Positions 8,741 to 18,238 of a stretch of DNA of 64,000 nt are shown here, piece after piece (position 1 is the first letter of the stretch; every line of letters starts with the position of its first letter). Origin of the DNA: Pedobacter psychrodurus (GTDB taxonomy: Bacteria; Bacteroidota; Bacteroidia; Sphingobacteriales; Sphingobacteriaceae); the NCBI RefSeq assembly GCF_004331735.1, contig NZ_SJSO01000023.1, positions 29,554-93,553 on the forward strand. The letters run 5' to 3'. Under the pieces are notes generated by a model that searched no databases, was not told where the DNA came from, and saw nothing but the letters and a program-made list of their open reading frames with translations. A program made the position numbers and the translations under genes.

Positions 8741-9280
8741 TTAGTACAGTTCGTCGGGTTTGAACCCAATGCGTGTCCTTTTCGGCACTGGCAGTTCCTG
8801 TTTCTCCAGCAGTTCGTCTAGGTAGCGGAAAACTATTCCCATGTTTTTGTCTTGGTTATCCAGTTTCCCTTTAATCTTTTCAATTTCCAGCCTGATCTCT
8901 GTATTGTCCGACAGCACATGGCGCATTTTAGTGAAAATGCGAATGATCTGGATGTTTACCTCAATAGCCCTTATACTGTTTAATACACTGGAAAGCATTG
9001 CCACGCCCTGTTCGGTAAAGGCCATGATGTTATATTTGGAGTGCGCGCCGTGTCTTAAGGTGCCAAATTGGCTCCTTAAGATTTTCTGTTCCTCCGTATT
9101 CAACTCAAACATGAAATCTTCGGGAAAACGTTCCGCATTCCTTTTTACCTGCCGCTTTAGCTGTTTGGTTTCCACTCCGTATAACTTCGCCAGATCGGAA
9201 TCCAGCATCACTTTATGTTCTCTTATCATGTAAATCTGGTTCATAACCAGTTCATCAGAAATTTTGATCTTTGTTTCCAT
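8741..9280 (-). CDS. ORF6N-domain protein
   Basis: About 179 residues from the ATG at 9280 (an upstream TTG at 9292 adds four residues). The first about 90 residues match the ORF6N DNA-binding domain typical of phage and element proteins: MIREHKVMLDSDLAKLYGV, then RFPEDFMFEL and LRSQFGTLRHG, followed by AFTEQGVAMLSSVL. The rest is a coiled-coil-like helix (IRLEIEKIKGKLDNQ). These proteins accompany integrases in Bacteroidota elements and are presumed regulators. It is 54 bases downstream of the integrase on the same strand. Confidence 0.85.
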   Translation of the reverse strand: METKIKISDELVMNQIYMIREHKVMLDSDLAKLYGVETKQLKRQVKRNAERFPEDFMFELNTEEQKILRSQFGTLRHGAHSKYNIMAFTEQGVAMLSSVLNSIRAIEVNIQIIRIFTKMRHVLSDNTEIRLEIEKIKGKLDNQDKNMGIVFRYLDELLEKQELPVPKRTRIGFKPDELY

Positions 9281-9334
9281 CTTATTTATCAAGTATTTAA
9301 AACGGTCGGTAGATGAGCTGCCGACCGGATCGGA

Positions 9335-10555
9335 TTAAATTGAAGCGAATATTTGTCTTAAAGGTGCCATGTCGCTGCTTACCTTTTCATCCAGCATTTT
9401 TGCATAAAGTTGGGTGGTGCGTATATTGGTATGCCCCATCATTTTAGATACGCTTTCAATAGGTACACCGTTCAGAAGGGTAACAGTAGTGGCAAAAGTG
9501 CGCTTGGCAATCCGGTTGCCCAACGTTTTGACGATGCCCGACAGGGCGGCAATCTCCACCAAATACTCGTTCATTTTTTGATTGCTGGAAATTGGCAGCG
9601 CCCTGTTCTGATTGACACAGAAAGGGTGATCTTTATACCTTTCCAGAATATCAGCAGCTATTGGGATAAGCGGAACGGCTACAGGCGTACCAGTTTTTTT
9701 GCGATAGCTGAACAGCCACTTTTCCCCGTCGATACCTATACGTATGTCGGTTTGTTTGAGTTTTTGCACATCGGCGTAGGACAGCCCCGTATAACAGCTA
9801 AACAGGAAGAAGTCCCGAACTTGCGTAAGTCTTGCTGTACTGTATTTTTTGCCCGCAATGTTTTGCAGTTCATCCGCAGTAAGGTACTCCCTTTGTACAA
9901 GTTTTGATTTCAACTTATAACCAAAGAAGGGGTCAGTGATGATCCATTTATTTCTAAGACATATACGGACAATTTTCCCCAGATTCTTAAGGTGCTTACT
10001 GGCAGTATTGGTATCATTATCCTTTGAAGTGTGCAGGTAGAAATCAAAACCATCAATAAACTCATGGTCTATATGTCGGATGTTGAGGTCACCTGTTTGA
10101 TATTTGAATAAAAGATATTCTTTAACGTGCTTTTCAAGTACCTTAAATCGCCTCAAAGTGCCTTCCGCATAATCTTCCTTTTCTACAAGTGCGGCCATGT
10201 TTGTATTATGGATTTTAATAGCTTCCATAATGGTGTGTGTTTTTTCTGCCTTGCCCAGATACTTGCATTTAACGCCTTCAGCGGATATCTCTGCGTCTTC
10301 TACGCATAAAGCGGTATGGGCAGCAGTAACGCCCGCTTTCATTTTGTCAAGATAGGAATTGAAGGTTTTGGCATCTTCCTTTGTGCCGGTCATATGGCCT
10401 GCTTTGGTGTTCCACAATTCCGGTTCACATTTTCTGCTGGCGGACATTTCCACAGGTTTTCCGTCAACGGTAATCCTTAGATAAACAGGAACAGCACCTT
10501 TAAGATAGTTTTTTGGTTTCTTCAGGTAGAAGAGCAGACTGAAATTAGTTTTCAT
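9335..10555 (-). CDS. tyrosine site-specific integrase
   Basis: 406 residues from the ATG at 10555 (a TTG at 10579 would add eight). An N-terminal Arm-binding domain (KKPKNYLKGAVPVYLRITVDG) is followed by a SAM-like core-binding domain and a C-terminal catalytic domain (VRDFFLFSCYTGLSYADV with the first Arg; MGHTNIRTTQLYAK with the nucleophilic Tyr). The usual HxxR box reads R-I-A-K before RTFATT, so both the His and the second catalytic Arg appear substituted (His to Arg, Arg to Lys). The gene points its 5' end at tRNA-Lys, the likely attachment site. Confidence 0.9.
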   Translation of the reverse strand: MKTNFSLLFYLKKPKNYLKGAVPVYLRITVDGKPVEMSASRKCEPELWNTKAGHMTGTKEDAKTFNSYLDKMKAGVTAAHTALCVEDAEISAEGVKCKYLGKAEKTHTIMEAIKIHNTNMAALVEKEDYAEGTLRRFKVLEKHVKEYLLFKYQTGDLNIRHIDHEFIDGFDFYLHTSKDNDTNTASKHLKNLGKIVRICLRNKWIITDPFFGYKLKSKLVQREYLTADELQNIAGKKYSTARLTQVRDFFLFSCYTGLSYADVQKLKQTDIRIGIDGEKWLFSYRKKTGTPVAVPLIPIAADILERYKDHPFCVNQNRALPISSNQKMNEYLVEIAALSGIVKTLGNRIAKRTFATTVTLLNGVPIESVSKMMGHTNIRTTQLYAKMLDEKVSSDMAPLRQIFASI

Positions 10556-10746
10556 AATCGACTGATTTAAAGTTAACAAAGTTAGCCTTGCAGTCTAATC
10601 GTATCAAGTCGTTCAATGATTGAACTTTCTGTAAGTCAATAACTTACGTTGTTTTCAGTGAGTATACCACTCTGTAAAACTACTCACCGAATCACTCACT
10701 TTTTTTATGCGATTTATTGCATATTTTGGTGTTTCCGGTAAACGAA

Positions 10747-10779
10747 AAAAGCTTGCAATCCTTTGATTTGCAAGCTTTT
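10747..10779 (-). terminator. intrinsic terminator after tRNA-Lys
   Basis: AAAAGCTTGCAA - 9 nt - TTGCAAGCTTTT is a perfect 12-bp stem, followed on the minus strand by a T run. It lies 25 bases past the 3' end of the tRNA. It could also be part of the attachment region. Confidence 0.7.
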
Positions 10780-10803
10780 ACGTAGTTTTGATACTATCTT
10801 CTG

Positions 10804-10876
10804 TGATCCCGCTGGGATTCGAACCCAGGACCACTACATTAAAAGTGTAATGCTCTACCAGCTGAGCTACGGAATC
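10804..10876 (-). tRNA. tRNA-Lys (TTT anticodon)
   Basis: The minus strand gives a complete 73-nt cloverleaf: acceptor GATTCCG/CGGGATC plus discriminator A, D-arm with AGCTGGTAGA loop, anticodon loop CTTTTAA within TTACA/TGTAG, and T-arm CTGGG TTCGAAT CCCAG. CCA is not encoded. It is the probable integration target of the element to its left. Confidence 0.95.
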
Positions 10877-11105
10877 ATTTTGTCCCTTTCGAGGCTGCGA
10901 AGTTAGAAATTAAATTCATTCCTGCAAAGGACAAAGTCAATCTATTTAATAAAAACTTAACATTTACTAAACAACAAACAGTTAAATATTTATTATTCAT
11001 ATGGTTAAGCATAATTAAAAAAATATCTTTTTTCTTTCTTTTCATCTGCTTTGTTGCAAAAACCGACAAATAAGTTAAGTAGTCTTCTTAATAAGAATCC
11101 AATTA

Positions 11106-11735
11106 TTATTTCAGACTGTTATAAATGGCACATGCAAAAAAGGTTTGCATAACAATTTGGGACAAAAACCTACCGAAAAAATTATTTTTATCGTAGATTC
11201 TAGCCATATTACCTCCGTGGTTAATCTGTAGCGGAGCTAAACGTTTACCAATCTCTGTAAGGTATTCTTTGTATTCTTTTAAATATTGTGCTTCTTTACT
11301 CCTAACCTGTAAACCTTTAATGTTCTGTAACCAAAATGGATAACCGCCAAATTCCCATTCGGCACACACATATGGACTAGGGCGAAGTAATACTCGTAAT
11401 CCTTCTTCTTTTGCGATACGTACAAATTCGGCAATATCATTATTGCCAGAAAAATCAAACTGATCTTTCTGTGGTTCGTGTACATTCCAAAAAACATAAG
11501 TACCAATGGTATTTAAACCCATCGCTTTAGCCATTTTCATTCTATCCCGCCAGGCTTCTCTGGGTATACGGGGGTAATGCATTTCTCCAGAAATGATCTG
11601 AAAGGGTTTATTATCAAGCAGAAAAATAGAATCTGCGAGTTTAAAAGTGTGCTGAACCTGTGCAAAGGCACCAAAGCTGGCAGAACAAGTAATTAAAATT
11701 ACTTTAATCATCACGTGTTTGAGGGTAGGTTTCAT
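11106..11735 (-). pseudogene. truncated GH35 beta-galactosidase
   Basis: A signal peptide is followed by clear GH35 sequence: ISGEMHYPRIPREAW, GLNTIGTYVFWNVHEPQ, LRPSPYVCAEWEFGGYPFWL, then LQINHGGN near residue 175. In intact enzymes this runs on into the acid/base strand (about VENEYGS) and several hundred further residues. Here it changes to unrelated sequence and stops at 209 residues, so both catalytic glutamates are missing and the product must be inactive. It follows the GH30 gene on the same strand and is a relic of the same locus. The break lies about 230 bases from tRNA-Lys. Confidence 0.85.
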
Positions 11736-11867
11736 TTAAGATGTATTAAGTATTTAAAAAATTTAAAGCATAGTTTTCCCATATCGATTTATAAAGTGCT
11801 TTTCAGCTCAAAACAAAATGATTGGGATAAAAAAAATAAGGAGCGCTATAATTCCATACTAAGAAAA

Positions 11868-13388
11868 TTAATTACTTAGTATGGTGGTTACAGATTTAGC
11901 AGGAACACGAATATGTTTCGTATCCTTATATTGTTTATAAGGTGATAAATTGTATTCGGCTGAAGTAACATAGGTTTGCACAAAATTTTGCTTATTTTCT
12001 TTTACGTCAATATCCAGATCAAGATCGTTTTCTGTTGGATTAACGGCTACCGTTATGAGTTTTTTATTTTGCAAATAAGACGATACATAAACCTGTGGCA
12101 CTTTTCCTTCAATTGTTTTAACCTGAAGCCTTTTACTACCAGCACCAATAAAACGGCTATAATTGCCTAAAGCCCATAACATTTTACTATCATACACCTG
12201 TCCATCTGTTTTATTTTTATCGATATAAACCAGTCCATCTTTATAATCGCCCGCCGATACGGCCAACCACCACTGCCATGAGGTAGCATTCGATAAAACC
12301 AGATCGTGATGAATTAGCCTTGCAATAAACAAAGCAGTTACCATACCCAAGTCACGCTTTTCGCCTTTAAGCACATCATCACCAAGCACACAGTATTCAG
12401 ACATCCAATACCTTAAACCTTTTATTTGGGCTACTGCTTCTGCTGTTTTTTTACGGGTATTTATAAATTTTTGTTCAGGACTTGTTGTAAAATAGCTATG
12501 ACCAGAAATAGATTGATCTATATTGGACAGGTTGCCTACATAATTCGGAGATGAAGCATTAAAGAATTGATATACCTGATTTCCCTTCGCGGTGTTCCCA
12601 TTATCGTATAAGTAATCGAGCTGGCCTGCCTCTCCTACCTGTATTTTGGTTTTGATCTGATTTTTAGCGAATGCGTCATTTACACCTTTATAAAGCTGGG
12701 CAAGTTCAGCGTTGTTATATGGGCAGCCCTCCTGGTTGTGTTCATTCCATTTCCACTGTGGCTCATTTGCAGGGCTGAGGTAATCCAGTTTTATGCCAGT
12801 TGTTTTTTTTATTCCATTAATTGTGGCTACGAGATCGGCAGAAAATTCGGGAAGTTTATCAAAATTCAGGTTGCAGTTACCATCAGTAGAATATGCTTTG
12901 CCGTTTTTGGTAAACCGTACATGTGGACTGTTTACAAAGCCGATAAACTGTTTTACGCCACGGGTTTTGGCGGCCTTTAAAAACCAGGTTTGTCCTGGCA
13001 TTGCATTCCAATCATAACTACCATCCGATTGCAGAAAAGCGTATTGACGACGCCATTCGTCGCCAATATCACTTGCCTTACCTTGCGCGGCACTGCCACC
13101 ACCAATACTGAAACGCCACATGTTAAGACCAATACCAAGAGGCTGACCCGTATTTGTAGTTTGGGTACTAAAAAGCAAATCGGCCATCTTATCCTTTTTC
13201 TCTGCAGGCCATAATCCAGCAAATTGACAAGTCCATGCATCAGAAGCACCAAAGCCTTCTATGGTTTGGAATGTGATGGTTGGATCGATTTCTATTTTTA
13301 CAACTTCTTGTGCAAGAGCAGTTCCGCCGTAGAAAAACAAGGCCAGACAGATAAAAAAACGGTTAAGGTGTTGATATGACTTTATCAT
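11868..13388 (-). CDS. secreted GH30 glycoside hydrolase
   Basis: 506 residues with a signal peptide (to about Ala26). It has the GH30 TIM barrel with side beta-domain: FQTIEGFGASDAWT near the N-terminus, acid/base Glu209 in SPANEPQWKW and nucleophile Glu331 in YWMSEYCVLGD, then a C-terminal beta-domain from about 400. The sequence around the acid/base resembles the endo-beta-1,6-galactanase-like branch of GH30 more than glucosylceramidases, so a galactan or related beta-linked glycan is the likely substrate (inference). It starts 21 bases after the SusD remnant and precedes the truncated GH35, so it is the surviving member of a galactose-glycan locus. Confidence 0.85.
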   Translation of the reverse strand: MIKSYQHLNRFFICLALFFYGGTALAQEVVKIEIDPTITFQTIEGFGASDAWTCQFAGLWPAEKKDKMADLLFSTQTTNTGQPLGIGLNMWRFSIGGGSAAQGKASDIGDEWRRQYAFLQSDGSYDWNAMPGQTWFLKAAKTRGVKQFIGFVNSPHVRFTKNGKAYSTDGNCNLNFDKLPEFSADLVATINGIKKTTGIKLDYLSPANEPQWKWNEHNQEGCPYNNAELAQLYKGVNDAFAKNQIKTKIQVGEAGQLDYLYDNGNTAKGNQVYQFFNASSPNYVGNLSNIDQSISGHSYFTTSPEQKFINTRKKTAEAVAQIKGLRYWMSEYCVLGDDVLKGEKRDLGMVTALFIARLIHHDLVLSNATSWQWWLAVSAGDYKDGLVYIDKNKTDGQVYDSKMLWALGNYSRFIGAGSKRLQVKTIEGKVPQVYVSSYLQNKKLITVAVNPTENDLDLDIDVKENKQNFVQTYVTSAEYNLSPYKQYKDTKHIRVPAKSVTTILSN

Positions 13389-13409
13389 ATAAAATTTAAT
13401 TTCTATTTA

Positions 13410-14291
13410 TTAATAACCAGGGTTTTGCTGCAATTTACCACCTGAAGCTAAAATTTCTGCTCTAGGTATTGGCAACCAATAATGTTTGGTTTCAAACTTA
13501 CGCCATCTAAAGCAACTTTAGGTGTATAAGTAAATCCAGTACCTGTTTTGGTAATAATCATTCCACCAGCAGGTTTGTTTTCGGTTACATCTGCAATTCT
13601 CCATCTTCTTACATCATAAAAACGATGTTCTTCGAAAGCAAGTTCTACCCTACGCTCATAAAGAACCGCATCGCGCATTTGTGCCTGGGTGAGTCCAACT
13701 GCCAATGCAGGCATATTCACATCTGGCCTTGCCTTAACCATATTTATGGCTTGTCTTGCCCACATTGTTGATCCGGCAGGAACAGCATCAGGTCCGTAAG
13801 CTTCGTTTGCAGCTTCAGCATAATTAAGCAAAATTTCTGCATATCTAAAATATATCCAAGGTTGAAAACCTGCATTACCCCAGGGATTTTGCAATGGATA
13901 GGCATTATTCATAAATTTTTTAAGGTAATATCCTGTTTTGGTTGTATTCCAGTTGTCATTTCCATCTTTACTATCTTTCCCGCCAGGAATAAAGGTTTCT
14001 ACATTACGCTCACGGTTACAGCCCCATTATATAAAATGGTTGCGGCAAAACGCGGATCAAGGTCTTTGTAAGTTTATTGCTATTGTAGACAGAAGTAGGG
14101 TCGGTAATCGGTTTTCCATTGGCCATTTCGTAATCATCTACGAGGTTCTGCATAGGCAGATTTCCGCCCCAACCGCCGTAACCATTCGGTCCGTTAGCTA
14201 TTTCTAAATGAGTGTGGTTTGCATTTTTTGTAAACACCCTCGCAAAAATAATTTCATTACTTTGATCGGTTAAGAATTTTGCAACTTGAAT
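13410..14291 (-). pseudogene. SusD/RagB C-terminal remnant with frameshifts
   Basis: Three reading frames together give the C-terminal half of a SusD glycan-binding lipoprotein. The order is: a segment with GPNGYGGWGGNLPMQNLVDDYEM, a shift into YKDLDPRFAATILYNG, a shift into VETFIPGGKDS and on through FRYAEILLNYAEAANEAYG and EHRFYDVRRWRIAD, then a last shift into KHYWLPIPRAEI ending QNPGY at 13410. At least three frameshifts (near 14060, 14010 and 13500) and the loss of the N-terminal half and any SusC make it non-functional. The 5' break abuts the GH31 terminator, suggesting a deletion there. Confidence 0.9.
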
Positions 14292-14293
14292 CT

Positions 14294-14326
14294 AAAAAAA
14301 AGAGGCCGATTAAAACCGACCTCTTT
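14294..14326 (-). terminator. intrinsic terminator of the GH31 gene
   Basis: On the minus strand AAAGAGGTCG - 8 nt - CGGCCTCTTT (one G-U pair) is followed by a run of T. It starts 22 bases past the GH31 stop. Confidence 0.85.
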
Positions 14327-14347
14327 ACACTAATCACTACTAACTAA

Positions 14348-17300
14348 CTAAAATTTAACTGAATTGAGATTCTTATCTACTAAAATGCCTTCACCAATCT
14401 TAAGCCCGAACTGTAGCTTGCGTTTTGCCTTTAATTTCAGGATAAACAGATCAGTTGTTTCATTTAGCGCATCTTTTTCGCCGATGTTTACAAAGGTTGG
14501 ATACAAAACCTTAGCGCCATTGGTGTGCAGGCGATCGTTGGTCAGGTTATCCATCTGTTTGGTGTTTAAAGGCTGAACGCTTACAAAATCATAATCCTGT
14601 GCATTGTATGGTAGGGTAAAACTTAAAGCATTTACTGATTTCAGGTTTATTCCCTTTACTTTAATTTCGACGATTTCGTCTTTATTGTAAGCTTGTTTAG
14701 CAGTACTGATTTCCAGTTTACCTCCAATTTTATCAATTTTAGCATTTTTAACACCTCCTTCAAGCTGTGTAGCCACCACCGAAACATCATAAGCATCAAT
14801 CAGGTTATTTTTGTTAATATCACCATTGCTGATATAACCTTCAAAATCGGCATCACCTTTTCTTAAACCGGTATAATTGATGTAAGAGGTTAAATCGTTC
14901 CTATCAATTAAACGGTCGTTATTGATATCGCCTGGAAGATAACTTTCGGTACCAGGAACCTTAAATACATACAGCTCTCTGCCTGAACCAAAACCACCTA
15001 CTCCATCAGCAACAGCAATTTTGATGTAACGGGCAGCAGGATGTGCTGTGAAATTGAATATTTTAATTTCGTCATTATTGGCCCATTCAAATGCACCAGC
15101 CTCTGTCCAGCTTTCTTTATTGTTGCTGTAAAATACTTTACCTTTTAATAAAATTCCATTCCCTCTTCCCGTACGCGGCAGGTAATGGAATTTATCCAGT
15201 TGATTGATCGATTTCAGATCGAGAATCATATCAAAAGGAACTGCCTTGGCGCCCCATTTGGTATGCCAGGTATTGCCTTCATCATAATCGAACAATTTAT
15301 TGATGCCAGAGCCACCTTGATTTTCTACAGTAGTTTCGGCTACAATACCCTGAATAGCAAACTCTAAAGGATTGGTTTTAGTAGTGGCTTTGATTTCGGT
15401 CCAATCAGAATAACCATCTTTGTTTACCGCTCGTAGTTTAAATGAATAAGCTGTTTCAGGCAATAACCCATCAAATAACAAAGTAGTATCGCGGATCGTG
15501 GTATAATGCATATCATTAAAATCGATTTCATAAAAATCTGCATTGCTTACTTTGATCCAGCTTGGGCTAAGCGTATAAGCTTCTCTGTTTTTATCACTTA
15601 CCCTTGCATTAGCAGGAGCAGTTAATTTCCCTGTTGACAAACGTTGTTTATCTGCAGGTTCAAATTTAAATCCATCTATGCTAAGTGTTACTGGATTGAT
15701 GGTAATATCGGTAGATTGAAGTTTAACCAGCAATTGAGGATTTTTAACCATTGCCACTTTTTCAAACTCGCTTCCTTTTGTAGCAAAACGGTTTAAGTTT
15801 GGTAAAGCATCGAAGAAATAAACGTTAGACTGTTTTAAAAACTCGTCTTTTGACTTTACTTCTGTCAATTTTATTTTACTGTTCCCAACTTTTGCGGTTA
15901 ACCTTTTGGATCTTTCGGTAACGTTGATTACAAATTCTGTTGTTTTTTCTTTCACAAAGCCATCAAAATCGCCCTTTGTAGGATGAATGGTAACCAAGGC
16001 ATTGTTTTTTTGATCCAGTTCTGATTCGATTAAAGTAGAAGCACCCTTTCCTAATTTGTAGGCTTCTGTTGCACCGTCATCATCATATTCAGTAAATGAC
16101 GTTTTTCCAAAAGGATATAATTCATAGATACGGTTTGCTTTGTTGATTTCAGAAACGTTGTTATTCGGATTCGTCATCGGGATAATAGCACCATTTTTAA
16201 CAAAAACAGGCAATTTCCATAACGGCGAGTCAAAACTATTGAGAATGCTATTTCCTGTGTATTTTTCTCCGGTGAAATAATCAATCCATATTCCTTCTGG
16301 CAAATAAATACCATTGCGGATATCGTTACCTTTCTCGTCTGATTTGGTAGCCTGATAAATTGGCGCTACTAAGAAAGAAGGTCCATATAGATATTGATAT
16401 TGTGTTGAAGTACCTTTTGTGTAGGCATTTGGATACTCCAGAAACATCGCCCTGATGATTGGCAAGCCGGTAACGGCTTCTCTTGCCACGCTATAAGTAT
16501 ACGGAATCAGCTCTGATTTAAGTTTTAAATAATTGCGGTTGATCGAAGCTACAGGTTCGCCCAATGCGTGTGGATATTTTTCGTTAGCGCCCCAACCGTC
16601 CATATTTAATTCCATTGGCGTAAAGGTTTTCCATTGGAAATCGCGGGTGTTGATGGTTAGGTTTTTACCACCAAAAATGCCATCCATATCGGAACTAATA
16701 TTAGGCTGACCTGATAAACCAGAACCTAAATAAGTAGGGATGTGGAAACGGATATATTCCCAAACGCCGCCAGTTTGATCACCCGACCAAATACCGGCAT
16801 AACGTTGTGTACCTGCCCAACCATCTAATGAAATGATAAATGGACGGCTGCTATTGCCATAATAAGGCATAATCTGCGCTACATCGGCAACACCATTCAA
16901 CCCGAACGAGTAACCGGCACCAACCCATGCCACATCGGTTTTTAATACCCGAACACCAGCATCTCTGGCTTCTTTAATAATATCACGCTGTAATAATGGA
17001 CTCACTTCGGATTTAGGGTGAAGATCGGATTGTGTCCAAAGTCCAATTTCTACACCATTTTTACGGGCATAATCGCCAAAACTCTTTAGGTTCTGAATAT
17101 TGCCATCTAATGTTTCGGTTTGGCCATAACCTGCGCCATAACCATCATTTGGAAGTACCCAGCCCAAAGGCATATCATGTTTTTTATATCGATCAATCAC
17201 TGCACGGGCCGAAAATTGGTAGTTATTTTTTTCACCATTAAGCGATTCTTTTATACCACCATTATCTTTCTGACTTTCTTTATAGCGTTTACCATCTTCA

Positions 17301-18238
17301 AATAAAGTTCCCTTTTCATCTTCTTTCCAAAAATCGCGGTTGTAAGCGTTTAAATGCCCTTGATAGAAACCAAATTTTGGCAACAAAATCGGATTTCCGG
17401 TAAGTTGATAAAAATCGTTTAGTAAAGGTACTGCTCCATCGTTAACCATAAAAAAGGCATCCAGGTAATCGGTTTCGTGTGCCAATTTCACCAATCCTTT
17501 TTCTTTAGCGCCAAAATTGTAGCTCCCTTTACTGAAGGTATGCCACATCACCGCGTAACCATTGGTAGACCAATAATAAGGTGTTGGCGACGCTACTCCC
17601 CCATCTGTCCAGGAGTTTTGGTTCTCGATAGCAATATTTTTTCCCTTGTGCGAGAAACGGCCGTTCTGTACACCACCGCCATAAAAATATTCCTGTGGGT
17701 TTTCTTTTAAGCTAAGGGTTACTTTTCCTTTCTCGAATTGGATCGGTGCTAATTCTTCCACAGCAACAGTTTGTGTTGCAAGGTTGATAATTTTGATCAG
17801 GGAAGTATTTTTATCGAAAAGAACAGTGATCTTGCCCGTAGATATGAATAGTTGATTATTCTCATCTTTAATATCCAGTTTTGAAACTGGTCTGCGTGGG
17901 TTTTCCACTAAAATTTTGGCTTCTGGTTTTGCTTCCGGATCGCGTATAAAACCTCCTGTAGGATCTTCGAAAAGGCGGAAAATATTATCGCCATAAAAAT
18001 CTAAGGTTAAGCGTTGGTTATCAGAAAGCAATAATTCTATTGTAGTGGTATTAATCTTTGTTGCACTAAGCACTTTGGTAACCTTTTGTGCTACCTGATC
18101 GATTTTCTGAGCGGCTGGTTGAGCAGCAATAAAAAACGGAACGGCAATTAAAAAAAACGCAAATGCCAAAACAACGCTTTTAGATTGATTTTTGGAACTG
18201 GTTATTTTAAAGTTTTTGAAAAAATAATGCGGGGTCAT
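14348..18238 (-). CDS. modular GH31 glycosidase (Fn3, F5/8C, dockerin, cohesin-like)
   Basis: 1296 residues with an N-terminal hydrophobic export signal ending near IAAQ (residue 40). The GH31 barrel has nucleophile Asp435 (LKTDVAWVG) and acid/base Asp487 (WSGDQTGG), then a beta-sandwich to about 890. After it come an Fn3 domain (about 905 to 985), an F5/8C/CBM32-like domain (about 985 to 1105), a dockerin-type pair of calcium loops (DINNDRLIDRND and DINKNNLIDAYD, about 1110 to 1170) and a cohesin-like beta domain to the end. This architecture and the barrel sequence recall GH31 alpha-N-acetylgalactosaminidases rather than starch enzymes, but alpha-glucosidase or alpha-xylosidase cannot be excluded. 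It is single, with its own terminator. Confidence 0.85.
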   Translation of the reverse strand: MTPHYFFKNFKITSSKNQSKSVVLAFAFFLIAVPFFIAAQPAAQKIDQVAQKVTKVLSATKINTTTIELLLSDNQRLTLDFYGDNIFRLFEDPTGGFIRDPEAKPEAKILVENPRRPVSKLDIKDENNQLFISTGKITVLFDKNTSLIKIINLATQTVAVEELAPIQFEKGKVTLSLKENPQEYFYGGGVQNGRFSHKGKNIAIENQNSWTDGGVASPTPYYWSTNGYAVMWHTFSKGSYNFGAKEKGLVKLAHETDYLDAFFMVNDGAVPLLNDFYQLTGNPILLPKFGFYQGHLNAYNRDFWKEDEKGTLFEDGKRYKESQKDNGGIKESLNGEKNNYQFSARAVIDRYKKHDMPLGWVLPNDGYGAGYGQTETLDGNIQNLKSFGDYARKNGVEIGLWTQSDLHPKSEVSPLLQRDIIKEARDAGVRVLKTDVAWVGAGYSFGLNGVADVAQIMPYYGNSSRPFIISLDGWAGTQRYAGIWSGDQTGGVWEYIRFHIPTYLGSGLSGQPNISSDMDGIFGGKNLTINTRDFQWKTFTPMELNMDGWGANEKYPHALGEPVASINRNYLKLKSELIPYTYSVAREAVTGLPIIRAMFLEYPNAYTKGTSTQYQYLYGPSFLVAPIYQATKSDEKGNDIRNGIYLPEGIWIDYFTGEKYTGNSILNSFDSPLWKLPVFVKNGAIIPMTNPNNNVSEINKANRIYELYPFGKTSFTEYDDDGATEAYKLGKGASTLIESELDQKNNALVTIHPTKGDFDGFVKEKTTEFVINVTERSKRLTAKVGNSKIKLTEVKSKDEFLKQSNVYFFDALPNLNRFATKGSEFEKVAMVKNPQLLVKLQSTDITINPVTLSIDGFKFEPADKQRLSTGKLTAPANARVSDKNREAYTLSPSWIKVSNADFYEIDFNDMHYTTIRDTTLLFDGLLPETAYSFKLRAVNKDGYSDWTEIKATTKTNPLEFAIQGIVAETTVENQGGSGINKLFDYDEGNTWHTKWGAKAVPFDMILDLKSINQLDKFHYLPRTGRGNGILLKGKVFYSNNKESWTEAGAFEWANNDEIKIFNFTAHPAARYIKIAVADGVGGFGSGRELYVFKVPGTESYLPGDINNDRLIDRNDLTSYINYTGLRKGDADFEGYISNGDINKNNLIDAYDVSVVATQLEGGVKNAKIDKIGGKLEISTAKQAYNKDEIVEIKVKGINLKSVNALSFTLPYNAQDYDFVSVQPLNTKQMDNLTNDRLHTNGAKVLYPTFVNIGEKDALNETTDLFILKLKAKRKLQFGLKIGEGILVDKNLNSVKF

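Larger units (their letters stand above)
1..10803. mobile_element. right-hand part of an integrative element at tRNA-Lys
   Basis: The stretch from the left window edge to the 3' end of tRNA-Lys has the gene types of a Bacteroidota integrative or conjugative element: a relaxase-like gene (1..639), a HEPN operon, an XRE regulator, an ORF6N protein, and a tyrosine integrase whose 5' end faces the 3' end of the tRNA, the usual attachment layout. Gene content changes sharply at the tRNA to chromosomal glycan and peptide metabolism. The other end lies outside the window, so the size and the second att site cannot be seen, and I found no copy of the tRNA 3' end elsewhere in the window. No tra genes are visible, so transfer ability is unknown. 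Confidence 0.7.

Noticed and set aside
10875..11069. 64-codon minus-strand frame beside tRNA-Lys
   Set aside because: It overlaps the tRNA end, is Lys-rich low-complexity sequence and shows no domain.
14016..14237. Separate small gene in the SusD region
   Set aside because: Its sequence joins the neighbouring frames as one broken SusD gene; the apparent start is a GTG inside the SusD sequence.
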